Origin: Sphaerochaetaceae bacterium
GTDB taxonomy: Bacteria; Spirochaetota; Spirochaetia; Sphaerochaetales; Sphaerochaetaceae
Assembly: GCA_028691695.1 (NCBI GenBank)
Contig: JAQUYU010000003.1
Coordinates: 1-49,928, forward strand
Direction of reading: 5' to 3'
Length of the DNA: 49,928 bases
The position numbers and the translations under genes are program-made. The notes under the pieces were generated by a model. It searched no databases. It was not told where the DNA came from and saw only the letters and a list, made by a program, of their open reading frames with translations. Numbering within the stretch: position 1 is the first letter of the stretch; every line of letters begins with the position of its first letter. Positions 8,005 through 18,066 of this stretch are shown in pieces.

Positions 8005-9969
8005 TCAGCTGGCAGGACGCGATAGGGTGCAGAGATTCTTCAGATGAGTCTCGATGATGTTGTTCACAGTGTTCTGAGGGAACGTGCCACGGACGCTGCG
8101 TTCACCGCTTGGCCGGTTTGTGAGGATCTCCATTCCTTCGTCTATTGTCTGAATGGCATAGATGTGGAATTTGCCTTCGCGTATCGATGAAAGCATATCA
8201 GAGGGCAGAAGAAGCGATGGCAGGTTCTTGCGTGGGATTATCACACCTTGTCGTCCTGTCAGGCCGGTTAGGCGGCATATTCTGTAGAATCCGGTTATCT
8301 TTTCGTTTATCCCACCGACAGGCTGGATGTCACCGAGCTGGTTCACCGAACCTGTTACGGCAATCTCCTGCCTAAGTGGGATGTCGCCGACAGCCGAAAG
8401 AAGAGCGAACAGCTCAGCCGAAGAAGCGCTGTCTCCGTCGACTTCCGCATAAGACTGCTCGAAGCATATTCCCGCATACATCGAAAGTGGGAAGTTCCGG
8501 GCATAGTGCTTGCGAAGATATCCTTCGAGAATCAAAAGCCCCTTGTCGTGTATTTCACCGGACAGTCCAGCCTCATGCTCGATATTGACTATGCCTTCTG
8601 TTCCGGGTGCTACAGAAACCGAAATCACCGTCGGTGTTCCGAACGAGGCATTGCCACGGTCCATGATTGCCAGACCGTTGATTACACCGACCTTTGATCC
8701 GGAGAGCGAGATGATCATCTCGCCGCTTGTTATTTCCTCGTTTATCTTTGTTTCTGTCAGGCTGTTCATGTAGTCCCGCATCGAAACTGCCTTGTCGATG
8801 GATTTTGAGTTGATTGAGCTCTGCGATGCCTGCCGTGCCCAATAGTCTGCCTCATGCACCAGATCGCCGAGGAATGAAAGCTTCGTCGTGAGCTCGCCGC
8901 GGAGTTCGGCATACCAGCTGCTGTAGAACAGGAGACGTGCTATGCCATCGTCGGTGACTTGAAGAAGGCTGTCCGAGCGGACAGTCCGGTCTATGTATCC
9001 GGCTGTTGCGATGATGTTGTCAGGAGTCGCCGGCATTGAGAAATCGAATTCGGCCGAGATATTGAACAGGTCGAGGAAGCTCTCGTCTATTTCGCAGAGC
9101 TTGTCATAGATTGCATCGGTTCCGATGAGAATTACCTTGAGCGGCGCATGTATTGCTGTAGGCTTGATTATGAAGCCTTCGGGACTGGAAATGCTCCGAT
9201 GTATGAGAATGGTTCCGAAGTCGAGGAATTTCTTGAGGTTGTCCCATAGCCCGGCCTGTGAGAGCAGCTGTTCGGCGTCAATTGCCAGGAAGCCATCAAT
9301 TGCATCGACTACCGATCCAGGGCATAGCGACATATGAACAAGCGGGCTTTCGTCTGATACCTGCCCGAAGAGGTTAGCCTGGGTAGGATGTGATTCGAAT
9401 ACCAGCGGGCGCACCGGTGAGATCGCCTTGCTGCATACAAGGTTGATTCTGATGCGGTCTGCTTCCAATGGTTTGACTTCGCCATGCTGAATCGCTTTTG
9501 ATGCGGATTGAAGGAATGCTGCCAGATCTGAGCCCGTGGAGGTTTGTTTCTGAAGCTCTTCGATGGCCGAAATAGCCTCTTCCGGCTTAGTATTACGTAT
9601 CAAAGTACTGATTTCGTCCATCGTTCTTGCAACAGATGGACCTGTTCCAGATTCGAGTACCAGTGATAGTGGTGACTGGGGCTTGATGAAATTAAAAGCG
9701 AAAGCTATGTCATGAAGAGTGGCAGGATCCGGAGATGGAAGCGAAGCCGCAACCTGGCGTATTGCTTCATGGCGTCCGCTTCCTGGGTCGCCTGAAAGGA
9801 AGATGTTGTAGTTGCGTGCCATCAGGCTCATTCCCATCTTCAAGGCATCGATTGCACGAGGCTGGCCTATGAACTTGTTGTTCTGGGCTGCATCCTTTCT
9901 CTGCGTGCTGAATATCGATTCATCATATGAGAATTCCAGCTGCTCTGATTTGACTTCATTTTTTTCCAT
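8005..9969 (-). CDS. LonB-type (COG1067) AAA/S16 peptidase
   Basis: C-terminal Lon protease domain with Ser in EVDGDSASSAEL and Lys in VGGINEKITGF; N-terminal P-loop-like NIFLSGDPGSGRHEAI. Confidence 0.9.
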   Translation of the reverse strand: MEKNEVKSEQLEFSYDESIFSTQRKDAAQNNKFIGQPRAIDALKMGMSLMARNYNIFLSGDPGSGRHEAIRQVAASLPSPDPATLHDIAFAFNFIKPQSPLSLVLESGTGPSVARTMDEISTLIRNTKPEEAISAIEELQKQTSTGSDLAAFLQSASKAIQHGEVKPLEADRIRINLVCSKAISPVRPLVFESHPTQANLFGQVSDESPLVHMSLCPGSVVDAIDGFLAIDAEQLLSQAGLWDNLKKFLDFGTILIHRSISSPEGFIIKPTAIHAPLKVILIGTDAIYDKLCEIDESFLDLFNISAEFDFSMPATPDNIIATAGYIDRTVRSDSLLQVTDDGIARLLFYSSWYAELRGELTTKLSFLGDLVHEADYWARQASQSSINSKSIDKAVSMRDYMNSLTETKINEEITSGEMIISLSGSKVGVINGLAIMDRGNASFGTPTVISVSVAPGTEGIVNIEHEAGLSGEIHDKGLLILEGYLRKHYARNFPLSMYAGICFEQSYAEVDGDSASSAELFALLSAVGDIPLRQEIAVTGSVNQLGDIQPVGGINEKITGFYRICRLTGLTGRQGVIIPRKNLPSLLLPSDMLSSIREGKFHIYAIQTIDEGMEILTNRPSGERSVRGTFPQNTVNNIIETHLKNLCTLSRPAS

Positions 9970-10054
9970 GACTGAATATTAGGTTGTGCTTAAGAGTCTG
10001 TCAACTGCGTCTCTGTGCTTCATGAAAAAGGATTTGTCGTGTATAATCGATTGC

Positions 10055-10807
10055 ATGAAACTCAAGAATCTAGAGCAATTGCTTAACCAGACGCTGCGGC
10101 CTGAGGATTTTGAAGCTGCGGATATTTCACTCAACGGCCTTCAGGTCGGTAATCGCGAGAGCGAAGTGCACAAGGCGTGCTTTGCTGTCGATGCCTGCAT
10201 GGATAGCTTCGAAGCTGCTTCGCAAGCTGGCTCCGATGTGCTTGTCGTCCATCATGGGCTGTTCTGGGGGCATCCTCTTGCAATAACCGGAACCCATTAT
10301 GAGAGGGTGAAGTTCCTCATGGATCATAATCTGGCTCTTTATGCATGCCACCTTCCGCTTGATGCTCATCCTGTTCTTGGGAACAACGCCCAGATTGCAT
10401 CTGCCCTTGGACTGAAGCATGTTGAGCCTTTTGCCGAGTACCATGGGAAGATGATCGGATTCAAAGGCATCCTCCCGGAGCCTATGCCCATGGAAAAGGT
10501 CGGCGAAGTGCTTGGGTTTGGCCAGGAAAGCTATATGATCGAGTTTGGCAGAAAGCTCTGCCGGACAGTCGGAATAGTTTCAGGAAGTGCCGCAGATGAT
10601 GTCTCGCAGGCAATAGATGATGGCCTGGATCTGTTCATAACAGGCGAAATAAGCCATCAGGTCTATCATCTTTGCGAGGAAAGCCATATGAATATGCTCT
10701 GTCTTGGCCATTATAATACTGAAACCTTCGGGGTGAAGGCGCTTATGGAGATTGTTCTCAAGATGGGGATTGAGACGGCTTTTGTTGATGTTCCGACTGG
10801 TCTGTAG
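10055..10807 (+). CDS. Nif3-like dinuclear metal center protein (GTP cyclohydrolase I type 2 homolog)
   Basis: SLNGLQVGN, DVLVVHHGLFWG, YACHLPLDAH, LFITGEISHQVYH, LGHYNTETFG motifs. Start at 10055 preferred over 9986. Confidence 0.93.
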   Translation: MKLKNLEQLLNQTLRPEDFEAADISLNGLQVGNRESEVHKACFAVDACMDSFEAASQAGSDVLVVHHGLFWGHPLAITGTHYERVKFLMDHNLALYACHLPLDAHPVLGNNAQIASALGLKHVEPFAEYHGKMIGFKGILPEPMPMEKVGEVLGFGQESYMIEFGRKLCRTVGIVSGSAADDVSQAIDDGLDLFITGEISHQVYHLCEESHMNMLCLGHYNTETFGVKALMEIVLKMGIETAFVDVPTGL

Positions 10808-10819
10808 TATATTGTTTCT

Positions 10820-11362
10820 ATGTCAGAAACCAATCGAACAAGCCTGAAATACCGCCTGATGCCGTTTGCTTTGAGCATCGGCCTGCTGATCCTCGATCAG
10901 ATCACCAAGGCCATAGTTGTTGCGAAGATGCCCATCGGGGTGATCCATAAGCGGATATTCGGTGATTTCATCTGGCTGGTTCATGTACGCAACACAGGCG
11001 CGGCGTTCTCCATAGGTGCGGACAGCAGCGTTGCTGTGAGGATCATTGTCCTGATTCTGCTTCCGCTTGCAGTGATGGCTCTGGTATCATGGGCTATCGC
11101 CTCTAAGAAGATGATTCTTCATGGTGCACAGCGCTGGTTTGCAGCAGGAATCCTCGGCGGTGGCATGGGTACTATCTGCGACCGGATCTTCCGGTTCGAC
11201 GAAGGCGTTGTGGACTTTGTGAGCGTCAATGTATATGGGCTGTTCGGAATGGATCGATGGCCTACTTTCAATGTAAGCGACAGCTGCGTTGTGGTATTCG
11301 TCATCCTGCTGGCATTGTCCATGCTGTTTGAGAAGAAAGGTGATAAGGAGAAGGAAAGATAA
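10820..11362 (+). CDS. lspA: Lipoprotein signal peptidase (signal peptidase II)
   Basis: DQITKAIV, VRNTGAAFSI, GGGMGTICDRIFRFDEGVVDFV, FNVSDSCVV catalytic Asp motifs. Confidence 0.95.
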   Translation: MSETNRTSLKYRLMPFALSIGLLILDQITKAIVVAKMPIGVIHKRIFGDFIWLVHVRNTGAAFSIGADSSVAVRIIVLILLPLAVMALVSWAIASKKMILHGAQRWFAAGILGGGMGTICDRIFRFDEGVVDFVSVNVYGLFGMDRWPTFNVSDSCVVVFVILLALSMLFEKKGDKEKER

Positions 11363-11706
11363 TGGATGAGAAATCTGAAAAGAAACCGATGAACAAGAAG
11401 GCCAATACTGCCATCTTCATGATAGTTGCGACAGTGGTGAACCTTGTGTTCATCATCCTGTTTGCTATCCTTGGGCTTTATATATTCAGCCTGATCTTCC
11501 CTGATACATCAGCGGAAGCAGGAGTAGGGATGCCTGTAGCGCTGTTCGGGCTGTGCTTCATCCTTCCTGTGGTGCTGAGCTGGCTTCTTTACAACTTCCT
11601 CATAAAGATATTATCCAAGAAATTCCATCTCGAGGACAAGCTTGCTCCAATCTTCAACCGAAAGAAGAAGCCTGTCCGTACTGATGACCCCAGCGTGAAG
11701 GGATAG
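11362..11706 (+). CDS. Small two-TM membrane protein (spirochaete 'leader peptide processing enzyme'-like)
   Basis: Two hydrophobic segments; start overlaps lspA stop (TAATGG). Confidence 0.5.
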   Translation: MDEKSEKKPMNKKANTAIFMIVATVVNLVFIILFAILGLYIFSLIFPDTSAEAGVGMPVALFGLCFILPVVLSWLLYNFLIKILSKKFHLEDKLAPIFNRKKKPVRTDDPSVKG

Positions 11707-11708
11707 CA

Positions 11709-12731
11709 ATGCAGCCGATTGAGAAACTTGATGGCATTTCATGGTTTCCGTTCAGTGACGAGCCACTTCTGCACGGTGAGTTCATAATTCCTGCATTCTG
11801 CGACCCGCAGCTGTTGCTTCCTGAAGAATCCATCGATCGCAAGTGGCATCTGTTCGTTCATTCATGGATTGGACTTCATCACTATACAAGCGACTCCGGC
11901 ATCGCATGGGAGCCACGCAACATGATTGAGGTCCGTTCCCATTCGCCTTTCATCTATATCGAGAGAGGCGTGTACTATCTGCTTTATGAAAAGCATGACC
12001 GCAAGATCCCGCTTGTCGGTCAGAAGCACTCGTACCGCAGCAACGAGAAAGATGATGATTCAAGCCGGATTGAGATGTGTTCTTCCACAGATCTTGTGAC
12101 TTGGAGCCGTCCGAGGATCCTGCTGGACAGCCGTTCGGTCTCTTATTCTGCCGATTACAACCGCTCGCCGAGGATCTCCCGGCCGCAGCTTGTGAAGATC
12201 GGTGATACCTACAGGCTTTATTTCGGAGTCTCGCACGTTCATCTTCCCGATACTTATCAGAAAGTCTCCCGTTATTTTTCATATGCAGAATCACAGACGA
12301 TTGACGGACTTTACAAGAGTTCAGACCGCGGCCCGCTCCTGTCCCCGGTTCCTGACGATCCTCTGATGAACCTCGGAGTGGGCAGCATAAGGGTGCTTCA
12401 AGGTCAGGATGGCTTTTCCGCTTTTCAATGCAGTGCATTCTGGGACGAGGAGCATAGCCGTTCCCGCACTGCCATGTTCCTTCTGTCGTCTCCCGATGGT
12501 CTTCGCTGGAAGAGAGTCTCGTCACGACCCATATTCTTCCCTCCGGAGAAAGGCTGGGCAAGCGACTACATAATGGGCTGCGATGCAAGATACAAGGCAT
12601 CTGAGAACTGCTGGTACTGCTACTATTCAGCAAACCGGCAGAACAGCCTCGGAGTAACCGAGGAGTCAGTGGGACTCCTTCTCGGGCAGGTTCCGGCTCT
12701 TCGTGAGCTTAAGGCAACAAGAGAGTCTTGA
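11709..12731 (+). CDS. Beta-propeller glycoside hydrolase-like protein (GH43/32/DUF4975-like fold)
   Basis: Repeated YLLYEK/YRLYFGVS/WYCYYSAN propeller-strand signatures; family not resolvable by eye. Confidence 0.5.
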   Translation: MQPIEKLDGISWFPFSDEPLLHGEFIIPAFCDPQLLLPEESIDRKWHLFVHSWIGLHHYTSDSGIAWEPRNMIEVRSHSPFIYIERGVYYLLYEKHDRKIPLVGQKHSYRSNEKDDDSSRIEMCSSTDLVTWSRPRILLDSRSVSYSADYNRSPRISRPQLVKIGDTYRLYFGVSHVHLPDTYQKVSRYFSYAESQTIDGLYKSSDRGPLLSPVPDDPLMNLGVGSIRVLQGQDGFSAFQCSAFWDEEHSRSRTAMFLLSSPDGLRWKRVSSRPIFFPPEKGWASDYIMGCDARYKASENCWYCYYSANRQNSLGVTEESVGLLLGQVPALRELKATRES

Positions 12732-12784
12732 TTCAAGGTTTTGGGTAACTATTCAAGAGAATATTTATAAAAGAGGCTATTGTT

Positions 12785-13309
12785 ATGAAGAAAGCCCTAG
12801 TGGTTGTGGATTATCAGAATGACTTTGTGAACGGAGCTCTTGGCTTTCCAGGTGCAGAGAAGATCGATAGCATCATAGCATCGAAGATCAAAAGAGCAGC
12901 ATCAGAAGGTGATGATGTAATCTTCACTTTGGATACCCATCACAGCGACTACCTGAAGACAAGCGAAGGCCGGCATCTTCCCGCTGTCCATTGCATAGAA
13001 GGCACTGAGGGCTGGCAGCTGTTCGGAGAGACTGCAAAGCAGGCTTCGTCATGCCATGCTTCTTTCCTGAAGAAGGGACAGTTCGGTTCTCTTGAACTTG
13101 GGCGCATTCTCTCTGAGGGAGCCTATGATCTGGTTGAGCTATGCGGTCTTGTATGCGACATCTGCGTCGTTTCCAATGCACTGATTGCAAAAGCGGCTTT
13201 GCCTGAAGCCCGCATTGTGGTTGATTCCTCGGCCACAGCTTCATTCGATCCTGAGGCATTCAAGGCTGCACTGAAGGTCATGAGAAGCTGCCAGATAGAA
13301 ATAATCTGA
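12785..13309 (+). CDS. pncA: Isochorismatase-family cysteine hydrolase, probable nicotinamidase
   Basis: ALVVVDYQNDFVNGALGFPGAE, HCIEGTEGWQLF, VELCGLVCDICVVSNAL. Confidence 0.85.
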   Translation: MKKALVVVDYQNDFVNGALGFPGAEKIDSIIASKIKRAASEGDDVIFTLDTHHSDYLKTSEGRHLPAVHCIEGTEGWQLFGETAKQASSCHASFLKKGQFGSLELGRILSEGAYDLVELCGLVCDICVVSNALIAKAALPEARIVVDSSATASFDPEAFKAALKVMRSCQIEII

Positions 13310-13394
13310 TATTCTGAAACCCCAATTTTGTCTAAGACAGCAGGCTGTTTCTATTTTCTTGATATTAATGCATAACTTATAGTAGTATAGGCAT

Positions 13395-14438
13395 GTGGAT
13401 GATTTGAATTTTTCCGGCAGGACCAATAAAGTTCTCAAGCTTTGCAGAAAAGCCGGTGTGGATTGCTTCTCGGAAGAGATGACTCAGGAGCAGATTGAGG
13501 ATTACAATCACAAGCCGCTTTTGGACAACAAGGTTTTGATGAGCATTTCACCGCGCCCTGATTCGGATGTGTATACCAAGACCTTCCTTATCCCGGTAGA
13601 TGGCGGATTGGTCACAGGCTATTACTTTGAAAAGCTGGTGAACAACACTGGCGGCGGGCTTAAGTCCCTGATTATTTGCTTTCATGGCGGCGGATGGACG
13701 TTCGGCAACATGGACGGGAACAGCATCTTCTGCAATCATGTGTGCAGCATAACAGGAGCTTCGATTCTGAGCGTCGACTACAGGCTTGCGCCTGCTTTCA
13801 AGTTCCCGACAGCTCTGGATGACTGCTATGCAACGCTTGTCTGGGCGGATAAGGGAACCCGTTACTGGGGCGTCGATCCTGACAAGATCTATCTCATGGG
13901 CGAGGGTGCCGGCGGCAACCTTGCAATCGGAGTTTCCAAGATGGCTCGTGATCTCAAAGGCCCGCACATTGCAGGAATGGCTCTTCTATGTCCGATCACC
14001 GATTGCAGGATGAGGACTAAAAGCTATGAGGAATTCGCCGACGGACCTGTTCTGACTGCCAAGGTCATGGCGGCTCTGATCAAAAACTATCAGAGAGAGC
14101 CCAAGGACATAATGGATCCCAAGTTCTCTCCATTGCTTTCGAAGGATCTTTCAAGGCTTCCTGGAACGCTTGTGTTCGTTGCAGATCATGATGTTCTCAG
14201 CGATGACGGAAGGCTTTTTGCCCAGGCTCTGATGGATGCAGATACTCCTGTGAAGCTTCTGGAGATCAAGGATACGTTCCATGGGTTCTATCAATATCCA
14301 GAGGCGACCGGCACTGAGGAGTTCGACAATGCCCTGAGGCAGTTCTTCGGAGGAAGGAACCTCTCGAATATCGAGCTTCTTACAAACAAGCAGCGGCGCA
14401 GAATTGAGAATAACAAGGTCAAGACACTGTTCGGATAG
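13395..14438 (+). CDS. Alpha/beta hydrolase fold protein (HSL/esterase-like), nucleophile Ser replaced by Gly
   Basis: HGGGWTFG oxyanion motif, VDYRLAPAFKFPTALDDC, LMGEGAGGNLA where GDSAGG is expected, DHDVLSDDG and FHGFYQ; GTG start. Confidence 0.85.
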   Translation: MDDLNFSGRTNKVLKLCRKAGVDCFSEEMTQEQIEDYNHKPLLDNKVLMSISPRPDSDVYTKTFLIPVDGGLVTGYYFEKLVNNTGGGLKSLIICFHGGGWTFGNMDGNSIFCNHVCSITGASILSVDYRLAPAFKFPTALDDCYATLVWADKGTRYWGVDPDKIYLMGEGAGGNLAIGVSKMARDLKGPHIAGMALLCPITDCRMRTKSYEEFADGPVLTAKVMAALIKNYQREPKDIMDPKFSPLLSKDLSRLPGTLVFVADHDVLSDDGRLFAQALMDADTPVKLLEIKDTFHGFYQYPEATGTEEFDNALRQFFGGRNLSNIELLTNKQRRRIENNKVKTLFG

Positions 14439-14449
14439 GAGATGATTTT

Positions 14450-14662
14450 ATGGAAAAGCATCAGTATGTGTGCCCAAAATGCGGCAATACACATTTCATC
14501 GAGGACAAGCTTCAGGCAACAGGCGGAAACTTCGCCAAGCTGTTTGATGTCCAGAACAAACGCTTCGTGACGATTTCATGCACAAGATGCGGCTATACGG
14601 AGCTGTTCAGGCAGGATGAGTCAGTCGGATTGAACATACTTGATTTCTTCATGGGCAATTGA
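14450..14662 (+). CDS. Zinc-ribbon small protein
   Basis: CPKCGNTHF...CTRCGYTELF. Confidence 0.85.
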   Translation: MEKHQYVCPKCGNTHFIEDKLQATGGNFAKLFDVQNKRFVTISCTRCGYTELFRQDESVGLNILDFFMGN

Positions 14663-14709
14663 ATCAGGGATTGGCCAGAATCAAGAATAAATATATAGAA
14701 GGTGAAAAC

Positions 14710-15732
14710 ATGAGCATACTTATAACAGGCGGAGCAGGATTCATCGGCTCGCATACATGCGTAGAGCTGCTTGGAAAAGGCTATGACGTGGTCGTAGTGG
14801 ACAATCTTTCAAACAGCCACGACCAGTCGCTTCAGAGGGTGAAGAGCATCACAGGCAAGGACGTGAAGTTCTACAAGGCTGATGTGTGCAGCCGCACCGA
14901 GATGGAAAAAGTCTTTTCTGAATGCAGCATCGACTGCGTGATTCATTTCGCCGGACTCAAAGCTGTGGGTGAGAGTGTCTCCAAGCCTCTTGAATACTAC
15001 TCTAATAACCTTGAGTCCACACTTAACCTGCTTTCGGTGATGAGAGCGCACAATGTGAAGAGCATCGTGTTCTCTTCCAGTGCTACGGTGTACAGCGGCG
15101 ATAATGAAATGCCGCTTTCCGAAGAGAAAAGCCATACTGGCAACTGCACGAACCCGTACGGCTGGACCAAGTACATGCAGGAGATCATCCTCAAGGACAT
15201 GAGCCAGGCGGACACTGATCTCTCTGTCGTCCTTCTGAGATACTTCAACCCGGTCGGAGCCCATCCAAGCGGGCTTATTGGCGAGGATCCGCAAGGAATT
15301 CCAAACAATCTGATGCCATACATAAGCCAGGTGGCTATCGGGAAGCTCAAGTGTCTTTCGGTCTACGGTAATGATTATCCTACTCCTGATGGAACAGGGG
15401 TGCGTGATTACATCCATGTCGTCGATCTTGCAAAAGGCCATGTTCTTGCCGTTGACTACGCTGTGAACCATAAGGGCTGCGAGGTGTTCAATCTTGGAAC
15501 CGGTCATCCGGTAAGCGTGCTTGAGATGGTTGCCGCCTTCTCCAAGGCTTCTGGAAGGCAAGTTCCATACAAGATCGTTGGACGCAGGCCTGGAGATCTC
15601 CCGACTGTGTACAGCGATACCGAAAAAGCATTCAGGGTGCTCGGTTTCAAGACCGAGAAGACGCTGGATGACATGTGCCGTGACGGATGGAACTGGCAGC
15701 AGAAAAATCCGAACGGCTTCAGAGAAAGGTGA
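14710..15732 (+). CDS. galE: UDP-glucose 4-epimerase
   Basis: MSILITGGAGFIGSHTCVELLGKGYDVVVVDNLSNS, SSSATVY, NPYGWTKYMQE, LRYFNPVGAHPSGLIGEDP. Start at 14710. Confidence 0.96.
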   Translation: MSILITGGAGFIGSHTCVELLGKGYDVVVVDNLSNSHDQSLQRVKSITGKDVKFYKADVCSRTEMEKVFSECSIDCVIHFAGLKAVGESVSKPLEYYSNNLESTLNLLSVMRAHNVKSIVFSSSATVYSGDNEMPLSEEKSHTGNCTNPYGWTKYMQEIILKDMSQADTDLSVVLLRYFNPVGAHPSGLIGEDPQGIPNNLMPYISQVAIGKLKCLSVYGNDYPTPDGTGVRDYIHVVDLAKGHVLAVDYAVNHKGCEVFNLGTGHPVSVLEMVAAFSKASGRQVPYKIVGRRPGDLPTVYSDTEKAFRVLGFKTEKTLDDMCRDGWNWQQKNPNGFRER

Positions 15733-15931
15733 ATTTTCGGATAATCCTGGTGGCTGATAAACCGTTTTGAGTAATATTTATGCATTAAACATTCATTTAT
15801 CAGTTGCATTTTTCCGGATTTCATTTTAATACTTGCATAATAGCCTCTGTGGGACTTACAATTCCAAGAGTGTTATAGAAAGAAGTCCGAAATGAAGGAT
15901 TTTGGACATGTCATTATTCTAGGAGGAAGAT

Positions 15932-17953
15932 ATGAAGAAATTATCAACAGTGCTTTTCATTCTGTTGGTATGCATCTGCTCGGTTTTCGCCCAGGGAGCC
16001 AAAGAAGCTCCGGCAGCGGCAGCTCCAGCAGCTGAAACCACAGTAGCCACACCGAAACAGGCTGACAAGACTCTTGTCGTTGCAGTTCCTGCTGACTTCG
16101 AAGAGAAGTGGAACCCGATTCTTGCAGAAAGCGCATATGACCAGCTGGTCATGGAGCAGATTTTCGTCGCTCCGCAGCGTGTCAATGCAAACAACGAGCC
16201 GATTGACTGGGGCGGATCCATCAGGTCTGAAGAGACTTCTGATGGCGGAGTCCTGTACACTGTTACCTGCAACAAGGGCATGGTGTTCTCAGACGGCGAG
16301 CCTGTTACCATCGATGACTACATCTATGCAATCTATCTCTGCTCCGATCCGACTTATACCGGACCGCAGACAATTGCTCAGGATGATATCGAAGGCATCA
16401 AGGAGTATTTCTATGACAACCCGAACATTGCAAAGGTTCAGCAGATGGTTGCAGAGAAGTACACCGTTGATACCATCAGCATGGATGATTACATCACATA
16501 CATGGAATCCGAGCTTCACAGCCTGTTCTGGGATGACCCGAGATTCGAAGCCGATCCATGGGGAGTTGACTGGGTAACCTATATCAAGGATTACTGCGGA
16601 CTTTCCGCTGAGGACAACGCTGCAGTCGACAAGGCTGTTGCTGCTGGCGACAAGGACACATTCTTCTATTATCTCGCAAAGGGCGAAGTCAACAGCTGCT
16701 GGAATGACTATGATCCTTCCGCATGGTGGACTGAAAAGCTCAACAACGATATGAAGACCGGAGAGGTTGTCTCCACAATCACCGGTATCAAGAAGATTGA
16801 CGATTACACCTGTACCGTGAAGTACAATTCAGTCAACATCTACGGCGACAGAGACATCAACATCTACTTCATTCCTGAGCACTACTATGGAAAGCTCGAG
16901 AAGGGCAAGGTTGGACAGCTTCAGCAGACCAATATGGTTCCGCTTGGGTCAGGTCCGTACAAATGGGTAAGTTTCGCCGATAAGATCGTCACCTGCGTTG
17001 CCAACCGGCTTTACTTCGAAGGATGCCCATGCATCGGAACAGTGAAGTGGCAGTACGTTCCAGGAGCAGATACAATCGGAAGCCTTGCCTCCGGAGCAAT
17101 CGATATTGCAAATCCGACAGGAACCAAGGAGAATGTCGAAGAGCTTGATGCCGAAGGCATTGCCTATGACCTCATAGACTTCGCTGGATACGGCTATTGC
17201 GGATTCAACTGTGAGAACCTCCCGCTCAACGTCAGAAAGGGAATGTTCTGCCTTATGATCAACAGAACCCCTGCTGTGAAGGGCTACTATGGAAAGATTG
17301 CAGGCGTTATCGAACGTCCGATGACCACAGTTCTTGCTGAGTATCCAAAGGATGCAAAGCAGTATTATCCGTACAGCAAGGAAGAAGCTCTCAAGTACTT
17401 CAATGCTGCTGGATATACCCAGAAGAATGGAAAGCTTGTGAACCAGAAGGGCGAGCAGCTTATAGTCAACGCATACATCGGCGGCGACGGAATCGGAGAC
17501 CATCCGACATTCGCAATGCTGGTGCAGGCTGGAGAAGATCTCAAGTCACTCGGCGGAGAGCTCCAGATTCAGGATGTCCCGTTCAACGTTCTCCAGAGCG
17601 CAATGAACGACGGCACTGCTGATATCTTCACTCTTGCCTGGGGCAATGTGACCACATGCGACAAGACTACTCAGTTCCACACTGGCGCAGGTCAGAACAG
17701 ATACAAGATCAGTGATACCGAGATGGATGCACTTCTTGAGAAGATTGTCGTCACCATCGACCTTACCGAGAGAAAGGCGCTTGTTTCCCAGATGCTGGAC
17801 AAGGCAATGGATCTCTGCATTGAGATGCCTGTCTACCAGAGAAAGGATATCATCGCCTACAACAAGAATACCTTGAATCTTGCCACTCTTCCTGAAGAGA
17901 CAACAACATTCTGGGATTATTCTGACATCCTCTGGAAAGTTGAGATGAACTAG
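15932..17953 (+). CDS. oppA: Peptide/nickel-type ABC transporter substrate-binding protein (SBP family 5)
   Basis: Signal peptide ending VFAQGAKE; SBP_bac_5 features; immediately upstream of Opp permeases and ATPases. Confidence 0.88.
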   Translation: MKKLSTVLFILLVCICSVFAQGAKEAPAAAAPAAETTVATPKQADKTLVVAVPADFEEKWNPILAESAYDQLVMEQIFVAPQRVNANNEPIDWGGSIRSEETSDGGVLYTVTCNKGMVFSDGEPVTIDDYIYAIYLCSDPTYTGPQTIAQDDIEGIKEYFYDNPNIAKVQQMVAEKYTVDTISMDDYITYMESELHSLFWDDPRFEADPWGVDWVTYIKDYCGLSAEDNAAVDKAVAAGDKDTFFYYLAKGEVNSCWNDYDPSAWWTEKLNNDMKTGEVVSTITGIKKIDDYTCTVKYNSVNIYGDRDINIYFIPEHYYGKLEKGKVGQLQQTNMVPLGSGPYKWVSFADKIVTCVANRLYFEGCPCIGTVKWQYVPGADTIGSLASGAIDIANPTGTKENVEELDAEGIAYDLIDFAGYGYCGFNCENLPLNVRKGMFCLMINRTPAVKGYYGKIAGVIERPMTTVLAEYPKDAKQYYPYSKEEALKYFNAAGYTQKNGKLVNQKGEQLIVNAYIGGDGIGDHPTFAMLVQAGEDLKSLGGELQIQDVPFNVLQSAMNDGTADIFTLAWGNVTTCDKTTQFHTGAGQNRYKISDTEMDALLEKIVVTIDLTERKALVSQMLDKAMDLCIEMPVYQRKDIIAYNKNTLNLATLPEETTTFWDYSDILWKVEMN

Positions 17954-17974
17954 AACTGATTGTAGAAATCATTC

Positions 17975-18008
17975 ATTCCACCTGCGTTCTGCGCAGGTGG
18001 AATTTTGT
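17975..18008 (+). terminator. Hairpin between oppA and oppB (terminator/attenuator)
   Basis: ATTCCACCTGCG-ttctg-CGCAGGTGGAAT followed by TTTGTTCCTT. Confidence 0.8.
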
Positions 18009-18066
18009 TCCTTGTATGAATTTAAATATTATCATGTAAAAAATAAAACCATTATCTGGAGAAAAA

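Noticed and set aside
11950-12633. 227-aa antisense ORF opposite the beta-propeller gene
   Set aside because: Arg/Ser/Cys-rich shadow frame, no motifs.
14809-15561. 250-aa antisense ORF opposite galE
   Set aside because: galE is unambiguous on the + strand; shadow frame.
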